Below, piece by piece: positions 1-7,457 of a DNA stretch of 10,503 nt. Numbering within the stretch: position 1 is the stretch's first letter; each line of letters starts with the position of its first letter. The stretch is from assembly GCA_002311745.1 (NCBI GenBank), contig DBZL01000046.1, positions 290-10,792 on the forward strand, given 5' to 3'. The translations under genes were made by a program, and so were the position numbers. The notes under the pieces were generated by a model. It worked only from the letters and a program-made list of their open reading frames with translations. It was not told the DNA's origin and searched no databases. The stretch is from Phycisphaerales bacterium UBA1161 (lineage in GTDB: Bacteria; Planctomycetota; Phycisphaerae; Tepidisphaerales; Tepidisphaeraceae).

Positions 1-706
1 TGTCGCCGGCGCCGGTGGGATCGACCACCTGCTGGGCCGGAAACCCCGGCAGCACGAACGTGTCGCGATCGCTGACCAGCAGGCTGCCGTGCTCGCCTTT
101 TTTGATCACGACGAATTTCGGGCCCATTTTCAGCACGTCGCGCGCGGCGGCGATCAGATTCGTCTTCTCCGTCAGCAGACGGATTTCACCGTCGTTGAGG
201 ACCAGGCCGTCGATTTTGCCGAGCAGCTTGAGCAGTTCCTCTCGCTGCGTCTGAATCCACAGGTTCATCGTGTCGGCGACGACCAGCTTGGGCGACGCCA
301 GCGTCGCCAGCGTCTGCTGTTGCAGGACCGGGTGCGTATTGGCCAGGAAGACGTACTGGCTATCGAGGAATTTCTCCGGAATTTTGGGCGACCGCTCGGC
401 AAGGACGTTCAAATTCACGGCGACGGTTTCCGCATCGTTGAGGTCCTTCACGTACGAGCCGTGCCAGCGGAAGGTTTTGGAACCTTTGCGGATTTCCAGT
501 CCCGACGTATCGACGCAGCGGCCGTCGAAGACGTTGAGCAGCGCCTGCGGGCAGTCATCGCCGACGACGCCGACCAGCCGCACCGGCGCAAAGAACGACG
601 CCGCGTACGCGAAATACACCGCCGATCCGCCGATCACATCCGCGCGTTTGCCCGACGGCGTCTCCACGGTGTCGATGGCGATTGATCCGGTCACTAATAG
701 GGACAT
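1..706 (-). CDS. PfkB-family carbohydrate/nucleoside kinase (partial, C-terminus beyond window)
   Basis: Cytosolic kinase of the ribokinase/PfkB superfamily, which moves the ATP gamma-phosphate to a sugar or nucleoside hydroxyl. The 235 residues visible start MSLLVTGSIAIDTVETPSGK. They carry the N-terminal substrate loop GGSAVYFA (about 26-33), the VGVVGDD segment (45-51), the family Mg/phosphate motif in NDGEIRLL (171-178) and finally DPTGAGD (229-235), whose last Asp is the expected catalytic base. The window edge cuts the gene there, leaving about 60-80 residues unseen (family about 300). The ATG at 704-706 was chosen over one 6 nt upstream because that one is out of frame; a GGGAG lies about 8 nt before it. 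The upstream PIN-like gene ends 3 nt before this start, so the two are probably co-transcribed. Substrate cannot be assigned; the GGSAVYFAYAAS stretch resembles adenosine-kinase/ribokinase-like members common in environmental genomes. Confidence 0.93.
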   Translation of the reverse strand, partial: MSLLVTGSIAIDTVETPSGKRADVIGGSAVYFAYAASFFAPVRLVGVVGDDCPQALLNVFDGRCVDTSGLEIRKGSKTFRWHGSYVKDLNDAETVAVNLNVLAERSPKIPEKFLDSQYVFLANTHPVLQQQTLATLASPKLVVADTMNLWIQTQREELLKLLGKIDGLVLNDGEIRLLTEKTNLIAAARDVLKMGPKFVVIKKGEHGSLLVSDRDTFVLPGFPAQQVVDPTGAGD

Positions 707-709
707 CAC

Positions 710-1087
710 TCATTCTCCCGAGGCGACGGGCAACTGCCGCGCGGGCAATTGCCGCACTTTTACGCCAGACGCGGTGATCGTGTAAAGCCGGCCGGCCTTT
801 AGACGCTTAAATCGCGCAAAGAGCCGCTCGATCGCATCCGCGTGATCGGCCGATTGAATCAGCACGATGCACCGCCCAAACGGCATCGCCCCCTGATACG
901 GCGCCCGGGCCAGGGCGGACTCGTCGGTACAGATATCCCACTGTCGCCGCCCCGCCTCCGCCAGCACCTGATCCGCCGGCGATTCAGCCGTCAGTTCCGC
1001 CTCCGCCGCGGTATGCGTCTCATGTCCGTACCGCCGCAGCGTCTCCACCGCCGCGGGCGCCACCGATCCGTGCAACAACCATTGCAT
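710..1087 (-). CDS. Small PIN-like (DUF5615/Mut7-C type) protein with degenerate active site
   Basis: A 125-residue soluble protein. The N-terminus MQWLLHGSVAPAAVETLRRYGHET has the layout of the DUF5615 PIN-like fold (family pattern roughly kxLLDENLpp.l...Lr..GHdv), followed by an acidic helical stretch with ADQVLAEA (38-45) and a strand plus acidic turn DICTDES (51-57), where the family has its second Asp cluster. The first metal-binding Asp/Glu pair of the family (the DEN in LLDEN) is replaced by HGS here (His6), so nuclease activity is doubtful. The last 25 residues look like an unrelated tail. It sits directly upstream of the PfkB kinase with a 3-nt gap, so translational coupling is likely. 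DUF5615 proteins are often toxin-antitoxin associated, but no partner antitoxin gene is adjacent. The family call is by pattern only and could be wrong. Confidence 0.68.
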   Translation of the reverse strand: MQWLLHGSVAPAAVETLRRYGHETHTAAEAELTAESPADQVLAEAGRRQWDICTDESALARAPYQGAMPFGRCIVLIQSADHADAIERLFARFKRLKAGRLYTITASGVKVRQLPARQLPVASGE

Positions 1088-1094
1088 GAGCCCG

Positions 1095-1128
1095 ATTCTC
1101 GGATTTCAGATTGGAGATTTCAAATCTC
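1095..1128 (+). repeat. Dispersed repeat family 1, copy a (GATTTCAGATT motif)
   Basis: This AT-richer 34-nt block stands out from the surrounding GC-rich DNA. It matches the reverse complement of 1778-1811 at 29 of 34 positions by eye. Its right half, 1114-1128, is a near-perfect palindrome (GAGATTT, C, AAATCTC). It lies in the gap between two divergent genes and directly abuts a copy of repeat family 2. Confidence 0.8.
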
Positions 1129-1134
1129 GCGTTG

Positions 1135-1165
1135 CATCTGTGTGCATCTGATTGAAATCTGTGGC
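1135..1165 (+). repeat. Dispersed repeat family 2, copy a (CATCTGTGTGCATCTG motif)
   Basis: 31-nt element beginning CATCTGTGTGCATCTG and ending ATCTGTGGC. It matches 10194-10224 on the same strand at 27 of 31 positions and the reverse complement of 10072-10101 at about 24 of 30. It lies 20 nt before the methyltransferase start, so it would be in that gene's leader or promoter region. Confidence 0.8.
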
Positions 1166-1185
1166 AAAATCTTTCCGGATTTCCA

Positions 1186-1779
1186 ATGCACTCGCCTTCC
1201 TATCTTCAGCCCTATTTGCAAGCGGTGCAGCGGCACGGGGCGGGATTCAAGTCGCTGCTGTGGGCCAGCCCCGGCTCGCAGGCGGCGCGATTCGACGCGC
1301 TTGTCGCCTGCTGCCGATTCCACGGCCGGGTCGTCGTCGACGCCGGCTGCGGCCGGGCGGATTTTCTGGACTATCTGCTGGCGTCGCACGTCACGCCGGC
1401 CCAATACATCGGCATCGAGGCCGTCGAGGCGTTCGCCGAGGCCGCCCGGCAAAAACGCCACCCCTGCGCCCGCATCCTGCATGGCGATTTTGTTCGGCGC
1501 CGGCATTTGCTGGATCAAGGCGCGGACGTGATCGTCTTCTGCGGCTCTTTGAACACGCTTGCCCCGGCCGAGTTTTATGCGACGCTCGCCGCCGCCGGGG
1601 CTCTGGCGCCCGGCCAGCTCGCGTTCAACTTTCTCTGCTCCCATCACCTCGCCGCCGCCAGGCATCTGACTTGGCATCGCATCGAGGATGTGGTGCGATT
1701 CGTTACCCCGCTGTCCCGCCACATCATCGTCAACAGCCGGTACCTGGACGGTGACTGCACCATTTGCCTGACGCGGTGA
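1186..1779 (+). CDS. Class I SAM-dependent methyltransferase
   Basis: A 197-residue protein predicted to transfer a methyl group from S-adenosylmethionine; the acceptor is unknown. Rossmann-fold landmarks are present: motif I VVDAGCGRADF (50-60, glycine-rich SAM loop), motif II GIEAVEAF (76-83, with an acidic residue at the end of strand 2 for the ribose hydroxyls), HGDF (99-102, the motif III Asp) and the strand 4 region ADVIVFCGSLNTL (113-125). The C-terminal part is short, without an obvious substrate domain. The first 35 residues form an N-terminal cap. The start has no clear Shine-Dalgarno sequence. The TGA stop at 1777-1779 lies within a copy of a dispersed repeat, and an inverted copy lies about 60 nt upstream of the start, so the gene is bracketed. 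It converges on the M20 peptidase gene. Small-molecule or rRNA/protein methylation are both possible. Confidence 0.88.
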   Translation: MHSPSYLQPYLQAVQRHGAGFKSLLWASPGSQAARFDALVACCRFHGRVVVDAGCGRADFLDYLLASHVTPAQYIGIEAVEAFAEAARQKRHPCARILHGDFVRRRHLLDQGADVIVFCGSLNTLAPAEFYATLAAAGALAPGQLAFNFLCSHHLAAARHLTWHRIEDVVRFVTPLSRHIIVNSRYLDGDCTICLTR

Positions 1780-1811
1780 AATCTGAAATCTCAAATCTGA
1801 AATCTGAGATT
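1778..1811 (-). repeat. Dispersed repeat family 1, copy b (inverted relative to copy a)
   Basis: The forward strand reads GAAATCTGAAATCTCAAATC and onward. Its reverse complement matches 1095-1128 at 29 of 34 positions. It contains the hairpin AATCTCA / TGAGATT with an 11-nt loop (1787-1811). It supplies the last two bases of the methyltransferase TGA and fills the gap between two convergent stop codons, so it could also act as a weak bidirectional terminator, though it lacks a U-tract and a GC-rich stem. Confidence 0.8.
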
Positions 1812-1817
1812 CCAGAC

Positions 1818-3194
1818 TCAGTGCATGCCCACCAATCGCGCCAGGCGTTCGTACAGCGCCGCCGCGGTGCGCGCCCCCTGGTGCAAGCCGTCCAGGTCGA
1901 ACTTTTCGTTGGGCGAGTGGACGCGATTGTCCGGCAGGCCAAAGCCGATCAGCAGCGTGTCGATGCCCAGCACGGATTTGATCAGTTCCACCACCGGGAC
2001 GCTTCCCCCGCCGCGGATCAGCGTCGGGCGCTTGCCGAAGCCGATCTCCACCGCTTCGGCGGCCAACTCCATGGCGGGACTGTGCATCGGCACCAGCACC
2101 GCCGGCGCGTGACTGTGACAGATCACTTCCAGCGACACGTTTTTGGGACAGCGTTCGCGCATGGCCGTGGTGAACGCGTCGCGAACGGCGATCGGATCCT
2201 GCCGCGGCACCAGGCGCATGGATACCTTGGCCATGGCTTTGGACGCAATGACCGTCATGGCCCCCGGCCCTTGGTATCCGCTGCTCAGGCCGTTGATGTC
2301 GCAGGTCGGCCGAGCCCACAGGCGCTCCAGGACCGTGTAGCCCGCTTCGCCGGCCAGAGAGGAAACTTTCAGCTCTTCGCCCATTTTTTTCTCGTCAAAC
2401 GGCAGTTTCGCCCACATTTGCCGCTCGTCCTCCGACAACGCCAGCACCTGATCGTAGAAGCCGGGAATGTTCACGCGGCCGTCTTGATCGTGCAGCGTTG
2501 CCAGGAGCTGGCACAGCACGTTGGCCGGGTTGGGCGCCGCCCCGCCGAAAAGCCCGCTGTGCAGATCGTGGTCCGCCGCGGTGAGCGTCACTTCCATGTA
2601 CACCAGCCCGCGCAGGCCGTACGTGATCGCCGGGATGCCCCGCGCAAACTGGTTCGTGTCACTGATGACGGCCACGTCCGCCCGCAACTGCTGCCGATGG
2701 GCCCGGACAAAATCGCGCAGGTGATCCGAACCAACCTCCTCTTCCCCTTCAATCAACATCGTCAAATTGACGGGCAGCCCGCCGTGCGCTTGCCACGCAA
2801 AAGTCGCTTCGACGTGGGCCCAGACTGGCCCCTTGTCATCTGCCGCCCCGCGCGCGTAGATGGCGTTGTCCCGCACATCCGGCTCGAACGGCGGCGTTTT
2901 CCACAGCTCCAGCGGCTCGGGCGGCTGCACGTCGTAATGGCCGTAGAACAGCACCGTTGGCCTCCCCGCCACGTGCTTGTTCTTGGCCAGCACCACGGGA
3001 TGCCCGGCGGTGGGCAGCACCTTGGCCTCCAACCCGCCGGCCGCAAGCTGATCCGCCAGCCACTGCGCGCAACGCTGCATTTCCGGTTGATTCTCCGGCT
3101 TGGCGCTGACGCTGGGGATGGCCAGGAATTCCTTCAGGGCCGCGACCGCGGCGTTCCGCCGCGCGTCGATCGATCGCAAAACCGATTCCAACAT
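1818..3194 (-). CDS. M20 family metallodipeptidase (CNDP2/DapE-like)
   Basis: A 458-residue cytosolic di-zinc peptidase expected to hydrolyse dipeptides or related N-acyl amino acids. All family signatures are visible: FYGHYDVQP (83-91; His86 zinc ligand, Asp88 catalytic support), ARGAADDKGP (114-123; Asp119 bridging the two zincs), EGEEEVGS (149-156; Glu152 general base, Glu153 ligand), ISDTNQF (177-183; Asp179 ligand) and DNRVHSPNE (422-430; His426 ligand). The lid/dimerisation domain starts around 190 and contains DLHSGLFGG (210-218), the conserved dimer-interface His212. Length fits the dipeptidase branch (about 450-480). There is no signal peptide. The AAAAGG just upstream of the ATG is very close to it, making a weak ribosome site. 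It is transcribed alone, divergent from the secreted protein at 3299. No catalytic residue is missing. Confidence 0.97.
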   Translation of the reverse strand: MLESVLRSIDARRNAAVAALKEFLAIPSVSAKPENQPEMQRCAQWLADQLAAGGLEAKVLPTAGHPVVLAKNKHVAGRPTVLFYGHYDVQPPEPLELWKTPPFEPDVRDNAIYARGAADDKGPVWAHVEATFAWQAHGGLPVNLTMLIEGEEEVGSDHLRDFVRAHRQQLRADVAVISDTNQFARGIPAITYGLRGLVYMEVTLTAADHDLHSGLFGGAAPNPANVLCQLLATLHDQDGRVNIPGFYDQVLALSEDERQMWAKLPFDEKKMGEELKVSSLAGEAGYTVLERLWARPTCDINGLSSGYQGPGAMTVIASKAMAKVSMRLVPRQDPIAVRDAFTTAMRERCPKNVSLEVICHSHAPAVLVPMHSPAMELAAEAVEIGFGKRPTLIRGGGSVPVVELIKSVLGIDTLLIGFGLPDNRVHSPNEKFDLDGLHQGARTAAALYERLARLVGMH

Positions 3195-3213
3195 GCCTTT
3201 TAGCGTACCGTCA

Positions 3214-3265
3214 GCCTATGCTTAGGCAAAGCCGGCGCCGCGCCTGGCCTCGGGGCGGCGCGGCG
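3214..3265 (+). other. Two hairpins in the divergent intergenic/leader region
   Basis: GCCTA at 3214-3218 pairs with TAGGC at 3223-3227 across a 4-nt loop. A stronger hairpin has a 9-bp all-GC stem, 3236-3244 with 3257-3265 (CGCCGCGCC / GGCGCGGCG) and a 12-nt loop. Both lie in the 104-nt gap between the divergent peptidase and secreted-protein genes; the second is 23 nt before the Shine-Dalgarno of the latter, so it would be in its 5' leader if transcription starts upstream. Whether it is regulatory is unknown; GC-rich DNA makes such stems by chance. Confidence 0.4.
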
Positions 3266-3287
3266 GCGACACGGTGCGGGATTTCCC

Positions 3288-3294
3288 AAGGAGG
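3288..3294 (+). promoter_or_regulatory. Shine-Dalgarno AAGGAGG that fixes the start at 3299
   Basis: A canonical AAGGAGG with a 4-nt spacer to the ATG at 3299-3301. It supports this ATG over the in-frame ATG at 3218, which would add 27 arginine-rich residues before a normal signal peptide. Confidence 0.85.
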
Positions 3295-3298
3295 CGCG

Positions 3299-4354
3299 AT
3301 GAGATTCCGATTCACGTGGCCAGCGATGACCGCTGTGACGCTACTCTGCATGGCCGGGACGGCTTGGGCGGACGGTCCGATCGCCAAACTTCCCTGGCTC
3401 CACGAGGGTCTGCAACTAACTTACACCTGGGGCGCCTCGGCCGGGGCGGGCCTGGGCGGCGTCGGGTACAGCCAGACGACCATCGCCTGCATCGACGGCG
3501 ATAAAGTCGTCGTGACCAGCCAGGCCTTTGCCAAGGCCGGCCCGCTGGGGAACAACGCTCCCGTCCCGCTCATGGGCGCCACCACCACCATGGTGCAGGC
3601 AACCAACGCCGGTGACTTCTGGATGGATCCCGCCCAATTGGCAACCATGCACGGCGATCCCGACCAGGGCGTCTCGGTCACTTCCGAAACCGCAAAAATG
3701 GCGGGTCAGACCGTCAAGGCCGTGCGCATCCAGGTCAGAGGCAGCGCGTCTTACACCGATCACCTCTATGACCTGAAGACCGGCCTCTGTCTGCACTTTG
3801 ACGCCTCCGGCCAAGGCAGCGCGACCGAGGGCGATTTCGTCGCCATGCGCGACCTGGCGATTCCCTGGTCGCAGGAAGCGACGCCCGACTGGGTGGCCAC
3901 AATCAAGGCCCTGCATTATCGCGGCGACATCGAGTTCCGCGGCGCCCTGCCCCAGGTTCCCAACGTCCTGACCATCGACATGACCACCGCCGGCCGTGGC
4001 CCAGGCTGGATTCAGGTCGATTCCGTCCTCAACAGCCAGATGCAGGGCGCTCCGCCCGCTCTGCCGAGTAAATCGCAGATTTTTTATGGCCGCAGCCAGT
4101 TCGCAGGATTGTGGGCCAGCCCCAAGGCCCTGGCACAACTGAAAACCGGCCAAGTCCTCGATCAAGACCCCGTTACTCAGATGAAGACGATCGTCGCCAA
4201 GGCGGACAATGATTCGGTCACGATTTCATCCGCCAACGCCGGCGGAGAAATCGACAGCCAATTCGACAAGCACACCGGCGTCCTGATCGGCTCCAGCTTT
4301 TACAACGTCATGGCTCAGCAGCTCTGGACGGTGCGCCTGCAAAGCCGCGAATGA
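3299..4354 (+). CDS. Secreted protein of unknown function with apparent internal duplication
   Basis: I do not recognise this 351-residue protein. A classical Sec signal peptide is clear: basic start MRFRF, hydrophobic core MTAVTLLCMAG, and a TAWA|DG cleavage site after residue 24. The mature part is about 327 residues without further membrane segments. Two halves look related. Residues 105-170 (AGDFWMDPAQLATM ... YDLKTGLCLHFDASG) parallel 268-336 (FAGLWASPKALAQL ... FDKHTGVLIGSSFYN), each ending in a strand, an aromatic/Asp, a K-TG turn and another strand. Each is preceded by a strand-rich stretch (about 38-100 and 208-265). This suggests a two-lobed beta-rich fold of periplasmic or surface location. 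Two or three Cys (17, 64, 164), the first in the signal peptide, give at most one disulfide. It converges with the amidohydrolase gene with 6 nt between stops; nothing nearby suggests its role. Confidence 0.9.
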   Translation: MRFRFTWPAMTAVTLLCMAGTAWADGPIAKLPWLHEGLQLTYTWGASAGAGLGGVGYSQTTIACIDGDKVVVTSQAFAKAGPLGNNAPVPLMGATTTMVQATNAGDFWMDPAQLATMHGDPDQGVSVTSETAKMAGQTVKAVRIQVRGSASYTDHLYDLKTGLCLHFDASGQGSATEGDFVAMRDLAIPWSQEATPDWVATIKALHYRGDIEFRGALPQVPNVLTIDMTTAGRGPGWIQVDSVLNSQMQGAPPALPSKSQIFYGRSQFAGLWASPKALAQLKTGQVLDQDPVTQMKTIVAKADNDSVTISSANAGGEIDSQFDKHTGVLIGSSFYNVMAQQLWTVRLQSRE

Positions 4355-4360
4355 CGCATT

Positions 4361-5074
4361 TCACGGCCGCGCTTGCTTGGCCGCGTCGACCAGAAGCTTG
4401 AACGGCGCCAGATGCTCCGGCTCATCGGTCAGGCGTTCCGGGTGCCATTGCACCGCGGCAAACAGGGGCAGCGTCGGGTCCTCGAAACCCTCGATCACGC
4501 CGTCGGGAGCCGTCGCGATCACCTTCAGTCCCCGCCCCAGGCGATGGACCGCCTGCTTGTGATGCGTGTTGACGGAAATCTCGCCTTTGCCGATGGCTCC
4601 GCCAAGTCGCGACTGCACGTCCAGCTTCACCGGATGTCGCAAAGTCTGCTCGCCCGTCTTGCGGTGTTCCAGCGCCGATTCTCGCGGCACATCGGGCAAA
4701 AACTGGTGCAGGCTGCCGCCGCGGTAAACGTTCATCAGTTGCAGCCCCATGCACACGCCCAACGCCGGCCGCCGGCGCTTCTCCACCTCCGCCAACAGCG
4801 CCAATTCGAACGCCTGGCGGCCCGGATCGACGCGATCCGCCTTGGGGTGCCAATCTTCCCCGTACGCCGCCGGGTCCAGATCGTTGCCCCCCGTAAATAC
4901 GATGCCGTCGAGTTCATCGACGTATTGAGCGATCAAGGACAGATCGCTGCCATACGGCAAAAGCAGCGGCAGCCCTCCCGCCATATCCACCGCCTTGGCG
5001 TAGGCCAGCGGCGATTCGTACTTGTCCCCGTCGTCGTGCTGGTCGGTGGTGATGCCGATGAGTGGGCGCGCCAT
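4361..5074 (-). CDS. Gamma-glutamyl-gamma-aminobutyrate hydrolase family protein (peptidase C26, PuuD-like)
   Basis: A 237-residue class I glutamine amidotransferase-like hydrolase. In characterised relatives such as PuuD it cleaves the gamma-glutamyl bond of gamma-Glu-GABA in putrescine breakdown; other members act on folate poly-gamma-glutamate or unknown gamma-glutamyl compounds. Visible landmarks are the start PLIGITTDQ (4-12), the oxyanion strand TGGNDLDPAAYGE (61-73), the nucleophile elbow GVCMGLQLMNVYRGG (106-120; Cys108), VNTHHKQAV (168-176) and the catalytic pair in VQWHPERL (208-215; His211, Glu213). Length and order match the family, so it should be active. It starts 1 nt after the TypA stop codon and is almost certainly translated from the same mRNA. 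No other putrescine-pathway gene is in the window, so the true substrate is open. Confidence 0.94.
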   Translation of the reverse strand: MARPLIGITTDQHDDGDKYESPLAYAKAVDMAGGLPLLLPYGSDLSLIAQYVDELDGIVFTGGNDLDPAAYGEDWHPKADRVDPGRQAFELALLAEVEKRRRPALGVCMGLQLMNVYRGGSLHQFLPDVPRESALEHRKTGEQTLRHPVKLDVQSRLGGAIGKGEISVNTHHKQAVHRLGRGLKVIATAPDGVIEGFEDPTLPLFAAVQWHPERLTDEPEHLAPFKLLVDAAKQARP

Positions 5075-5075
5075 G

Positions 5076-6932
5076 TTACGTTTCCGCCATCTGGGCCGTC
5101 TTCTTGCGCCCAGCGCGCTTGCGTTGATTCTCCGTCAGCAAATCCTTCCGCAGGCGGAGGCTCTGCGGCGCCGCTTCCACCAACTCGTCTTCCTCGATGT
5201 ATTCCAGCGCTTGTTCCAGGGTCATTTTCGTGGCGGGCTTGAGGATGATGTTCTCATCGCTGGCGGTCGTGCGCATGTTGCTCAGCCGCTTGGCCTTGGT
5301 GGGATTCACCACGATGTCATCAACCCGGCAGTGCTCGCCCACCACCTGGCCCTCGTACACCGCCTCGCCCGGCTCCACGAACATCACCCCGCGATCCTGC
5401 AGCGTGTTCAGGGCATACGCGTTCACGCTCCCGCCCGTCTTGGAAATCATCACCCCATTGATACGCGAAGGCACCGGCCCGCGCATCGGCGCATACTCGT
5501 GAAAATTGTGGTGCATCACCGCCTCCCCCGCCGTCGCGTTCATCATCCGCGTCCGCAAGCCGATCAACCCCCGCGCCGGAATGGTGAATTCCAGGTGCGC
5601 GTGCCCCTGGCGGTTGTCCATGCGCACCAGTTCCCCGCGCCGGTTGCCCACCAGCTCCATCACGCTCCCCAGGTTCTTCTCCGGCACCTCGATCACCAGG
5701 TACTCGATCGGCTCCAGCACGTTCCCCTCGGCATCCTTCTTCAAGATCACGTGCGGCTTGCTGATCGACAGCTCGTACCCCTCGCGTCGCATGTTTTCGA
5801 TCAGGATGCCCAGGTGCAGCAGCCCCCGCCCGCACACCTTGAACGCATCCTTGTTGGCGGTCTCCTCCACCGCCAGCGCGACGTTGCTCTCCAGTTCCTT
5901 GGACAGCCTCTCGCGCAGATTCCGGCTGGTGACGTACTTCCCCTCCTTGCCCGCAAACGGCGAGTCGTTGACGCTGAACATCATCGTCAGCGTCGGCGGC
6001 TCGATCTCCGTCGCCTCCAGCGGCTGCGGATTCTCCGCCTCGCACAGGCTGTCCGCGATGTCCACCGTTTCCAGCCCGACCAGGGCGACGATGTCCCCCG
6101 CCTCCGCCGTCTCGACGTTCTTGCGGCCCAGGCCGTCGAACACCTGGACTTGCTGAACCTTGCTCTTGAGCTGCGACCCATCCCGCCGGCAGACCGTCAC
6201 CTGCTGACCGCTGTTGATCCGCCCGTTAAAAATCCGCCCAACGCCGATGCGCCCGACGTAGTCGTTGTATTGAATGCTGCTGATCTGGATTTGCAGTGAT
6301 TTGGCCGGATCACCGCTGGGCGGAGGCACGTTTTTCAGGATCGCCTCGAACACCGGCAGGATATCCGTCCCGGGCTTCTCCAGGTGCCACGAAGCGATCC
6401 CCTGCCGCCCGCTGGCGTACAGCACCGGGAAATCCAGCGTCTCATCATTCGCCCCCAACTCCACAAACAGATCAAACACCTCGTCCAGAACGGCGTGGGC
6501 GCGGGCGTCGCTGCGGTCGATCTTGTTGATGACGACGATCGGCCGCAGCTCGTGCTGAAACGCTTTCTTGAGCACAAACCGCGTCTGCGGCATCGGTCCC
6601 TCGGCCGCATCCACCAGCAGAAAAACCCCATCCGCCATCCCCAGCACGCGTTCCACTTCCCCCCCGAAATCCGCGTGCCCCGGCGTGTCAATCAGGTTGA
6701 TCTTGGTCGTCTGCCCGTCCGGCGCCGTGTAATGGATCGCCACGTTCTTGGCCAAAATGGTGATCCCCCGCTCGCGCTCCAGCGGATCGCTGTCCAGCAG
6801 CGTGTCCTGCGCCACCTGGCTCTGGCGGAAATTGCCGCTCTGACGCAGCAGGGCATCCACCAGCGTCGTCTTGCCGTGATCGACGTGGGCGATAATCGCG
6901 ACGTTGCGGATGTCGTTGCGCACTGCGCTCAT
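5076..6932 (-). CDS. typA: Translational GTPase TypA/BipA
   Basis: A ribosome-binding GTPase of the EF-G/LepA class that assists large-subunit assembly and translation under cold and other stress. At 618 residues it has the usual TypA length. The G domain has P-loop AHVDHGKTT (15-23), switch I RERGITIL (53-60), [15 protein letters not shown] (82-96) and NKID (136-139); an EF-Tu-like domain 2 follows around 200-290, then the EF-G-like domains III and V and the TypA-specific C-terminal domain from about 480. That part includes the [20 protein letters not shown] segment and a [10 protein letters not shown] stretch typical of TypA rather than LepA. The C-terminal tail is basic (KRAGRKK). The start ATG at 6930-6932 lacks a good Shine-Dalgarno; a C-run lies about 20 nt upstream on the coding strand. 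It is divergent from the 7004 gene and leads a two-gene unit with the gamma-glutamyl hydrolase. Confidence 0.98.
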   Translation of the reverse strand: MSAVRNDIRNVAIIAHVDHGKTTLVDALLRQSGNFRQSQVAQDTLLDSDPLERERGITILAKNVAIHYTAPDGQTTKINLIDTPGHADFGGEVERVLGMADGVFLLVDAAEGPMPQTRFVLKKAFQHELRPIVVINKIDRSDARAHAVLDEVFDLFVELGANDETLDFPVLYASGRQGIASWHLEKPGTDILPVFEAILKNVPPPSGDPAKSLQIQISSIQYNDYVGRIGVGRIFNGRINSGQQVTVCRRDGSQLKSKVQQVQVFDGLGRKNVETAEAGDIVALVGLETVDIADSLCEAENPQPLEATEIEPPTLTMMFSVNDSPFAGKEGKYVTSRNLRERLSKELESNVALAVEETANKDAFKVCGRGLLHLGILIENMRREGYELSISKPHVILKKDAEGNVLEPIEYLVIEVPEKNLGSVMELVGNRRGELVRMDNRQGHAHLEFTIPARGLIGLRTRMMNATAGEAVMHHNFHEYAPMRGPVPSRINGVMISKTGGSVNAYALNTLQDRGVMFVEPGEAVYEGQVVGEHCRVDDIVVNPTKAKRLSNMRTTASDENIILKPATKMTLEQALEYIEEDELVEAAPQSLRLRKDLLTENQRKRAGRKKTAQMAET

Positions 6933-7003
6933 TTTAACCGCGTTTCAGCTAAAGGGGGGGCGTAAGATACTGTTCGGACCATGGACATACAACCGGAGGC
7001 ACA

Positions 7004-7396
7004 ATGAAAAGACCGCTATTTTGGCTCGTGCCGCTCGTCGCGGCCGTTGGATTTTGTGCTTTGCTTCGCGCCGACGACCTCGCCACGCCCCCCGTTCCGC
7101 CGGCCACGCGGAACCTGAGCGACGTCTACACCTGCGTCAAGCTCGTCGAGCGCTACGCCCAGATCGCCAAGGACGCCGACGCCTCCGGCGTCGCCGCCGT
7201 CCTCGAAGCCAATGAATTGCTCAAAGGCAAGGACCCCAACGTGGCCATCGGCTATTTCCAGAAGATGCTCTACGACACCAAGAGCCGGGCCGTGCAGCGG
7301 GCCATTCGTGTGCAATTGGCCGAGCAGTACAAGATTCTCGGCCAGACGGATCACGCCATGGAGCAGCTCCAGGCGTTGATGACCGAATCGCAGTGA
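7004..7396 (+). CDS. Small secreted helical (TPR-like) protein of unknown function
   Basis: A 130-residue protein starting MKRPLFWLVPLVAAVGFCALLRA, a typical signal peptide with likely cleavage before DDLATPP (around 23/24). A Pro-rich linker (27-35) is followed by an alpha-helical region from about residue 38. The segments VKLVERYAQIAKDADASGVAAVLEA and DPNVAIGYFQKMLYDTKSRAVQRAIRVQLAEQYKILGQTDHAMEQLQALM resemble two or three TPR-like helix pairs, the last (YKILGQTDHAMEQLQALM) being closest to the TPR pattern of small-large-Ala spacing. A periplasmic protein-binding or assembly role is therefore possible but unproven. GGAGG at 6995-6999 precedes the ATG by 4 nt. The gene is monocistronic, divergent from typA across 71 nt and convergent with the FGGY kinase. 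No specific family is recognised. Confidence 0.85.
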   Translation: MKRPLFWLVPLVAAVGFCALLRADDLATPPVPPATRNLSDVYTCVKLVERYAQIAKDADASGVAAVLEANELLKGKDPNVAIGYFQKMLYDTKSRAVQRAIRVQLAEQYKILGQTDHAMEQLQALMTESQ

Positions 7397-7397
7397 T

Positions 7398-7448
7398 CCG
7401 CGGGGCGCTCCGCGCACCGCAATTTAGCGGCGGTGCGCAGCACCGCGG
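7398..7448. terminator. Putative bidirectional terminator between convergent genes
   Basis: A 9-bp stem, GCGCACCGC at 7412-7420 with GCGGTGCGC at 7430-7438 and a 9-nt loop, is enclosed by a second pairing of CCGCGG at 7398-7403 with CCGCGG at 7443-7448. It fills the 61-nt gap between the stop codons of two convergent genes, where a shared terminator is expected. There is only a weak T-tract, so intrinsic termination is not certain. Confidence 0.6.
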
Positions 7449-7457
7449 GTTCGCGCT

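Noticed and set aside
710..1087. Toxin-antitoxin module
   Set aside because: No antitoxin-sized DNA-binding gene is adjacent and the nuclease acid is missing; the partner gene is a metabolic kinase.
1120..2319. Long minus-strand open frame overlapping the methyltransferase and the peptidase end
   Set aside because: It runs antisense to the methyltransferase and out of frame through the peptidase, passes through the repeat, and has the Arg/Gly/Ala-rich composition of a GC-rich shadow frame.
3218..3298. N-terminal extension of the secreted protein from the ATG at 3218
   Set aside because: It would place Arg-rich residues before a complete signal peptide, and the AAGGAGG at 3288-3294 fits the ATG at 3299.
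5022..6299. Long plus-strand frame opposite typA
   Set aside because: His/Arg/Leu-rich antisense shadow of a clearly conserved GTPase gene.
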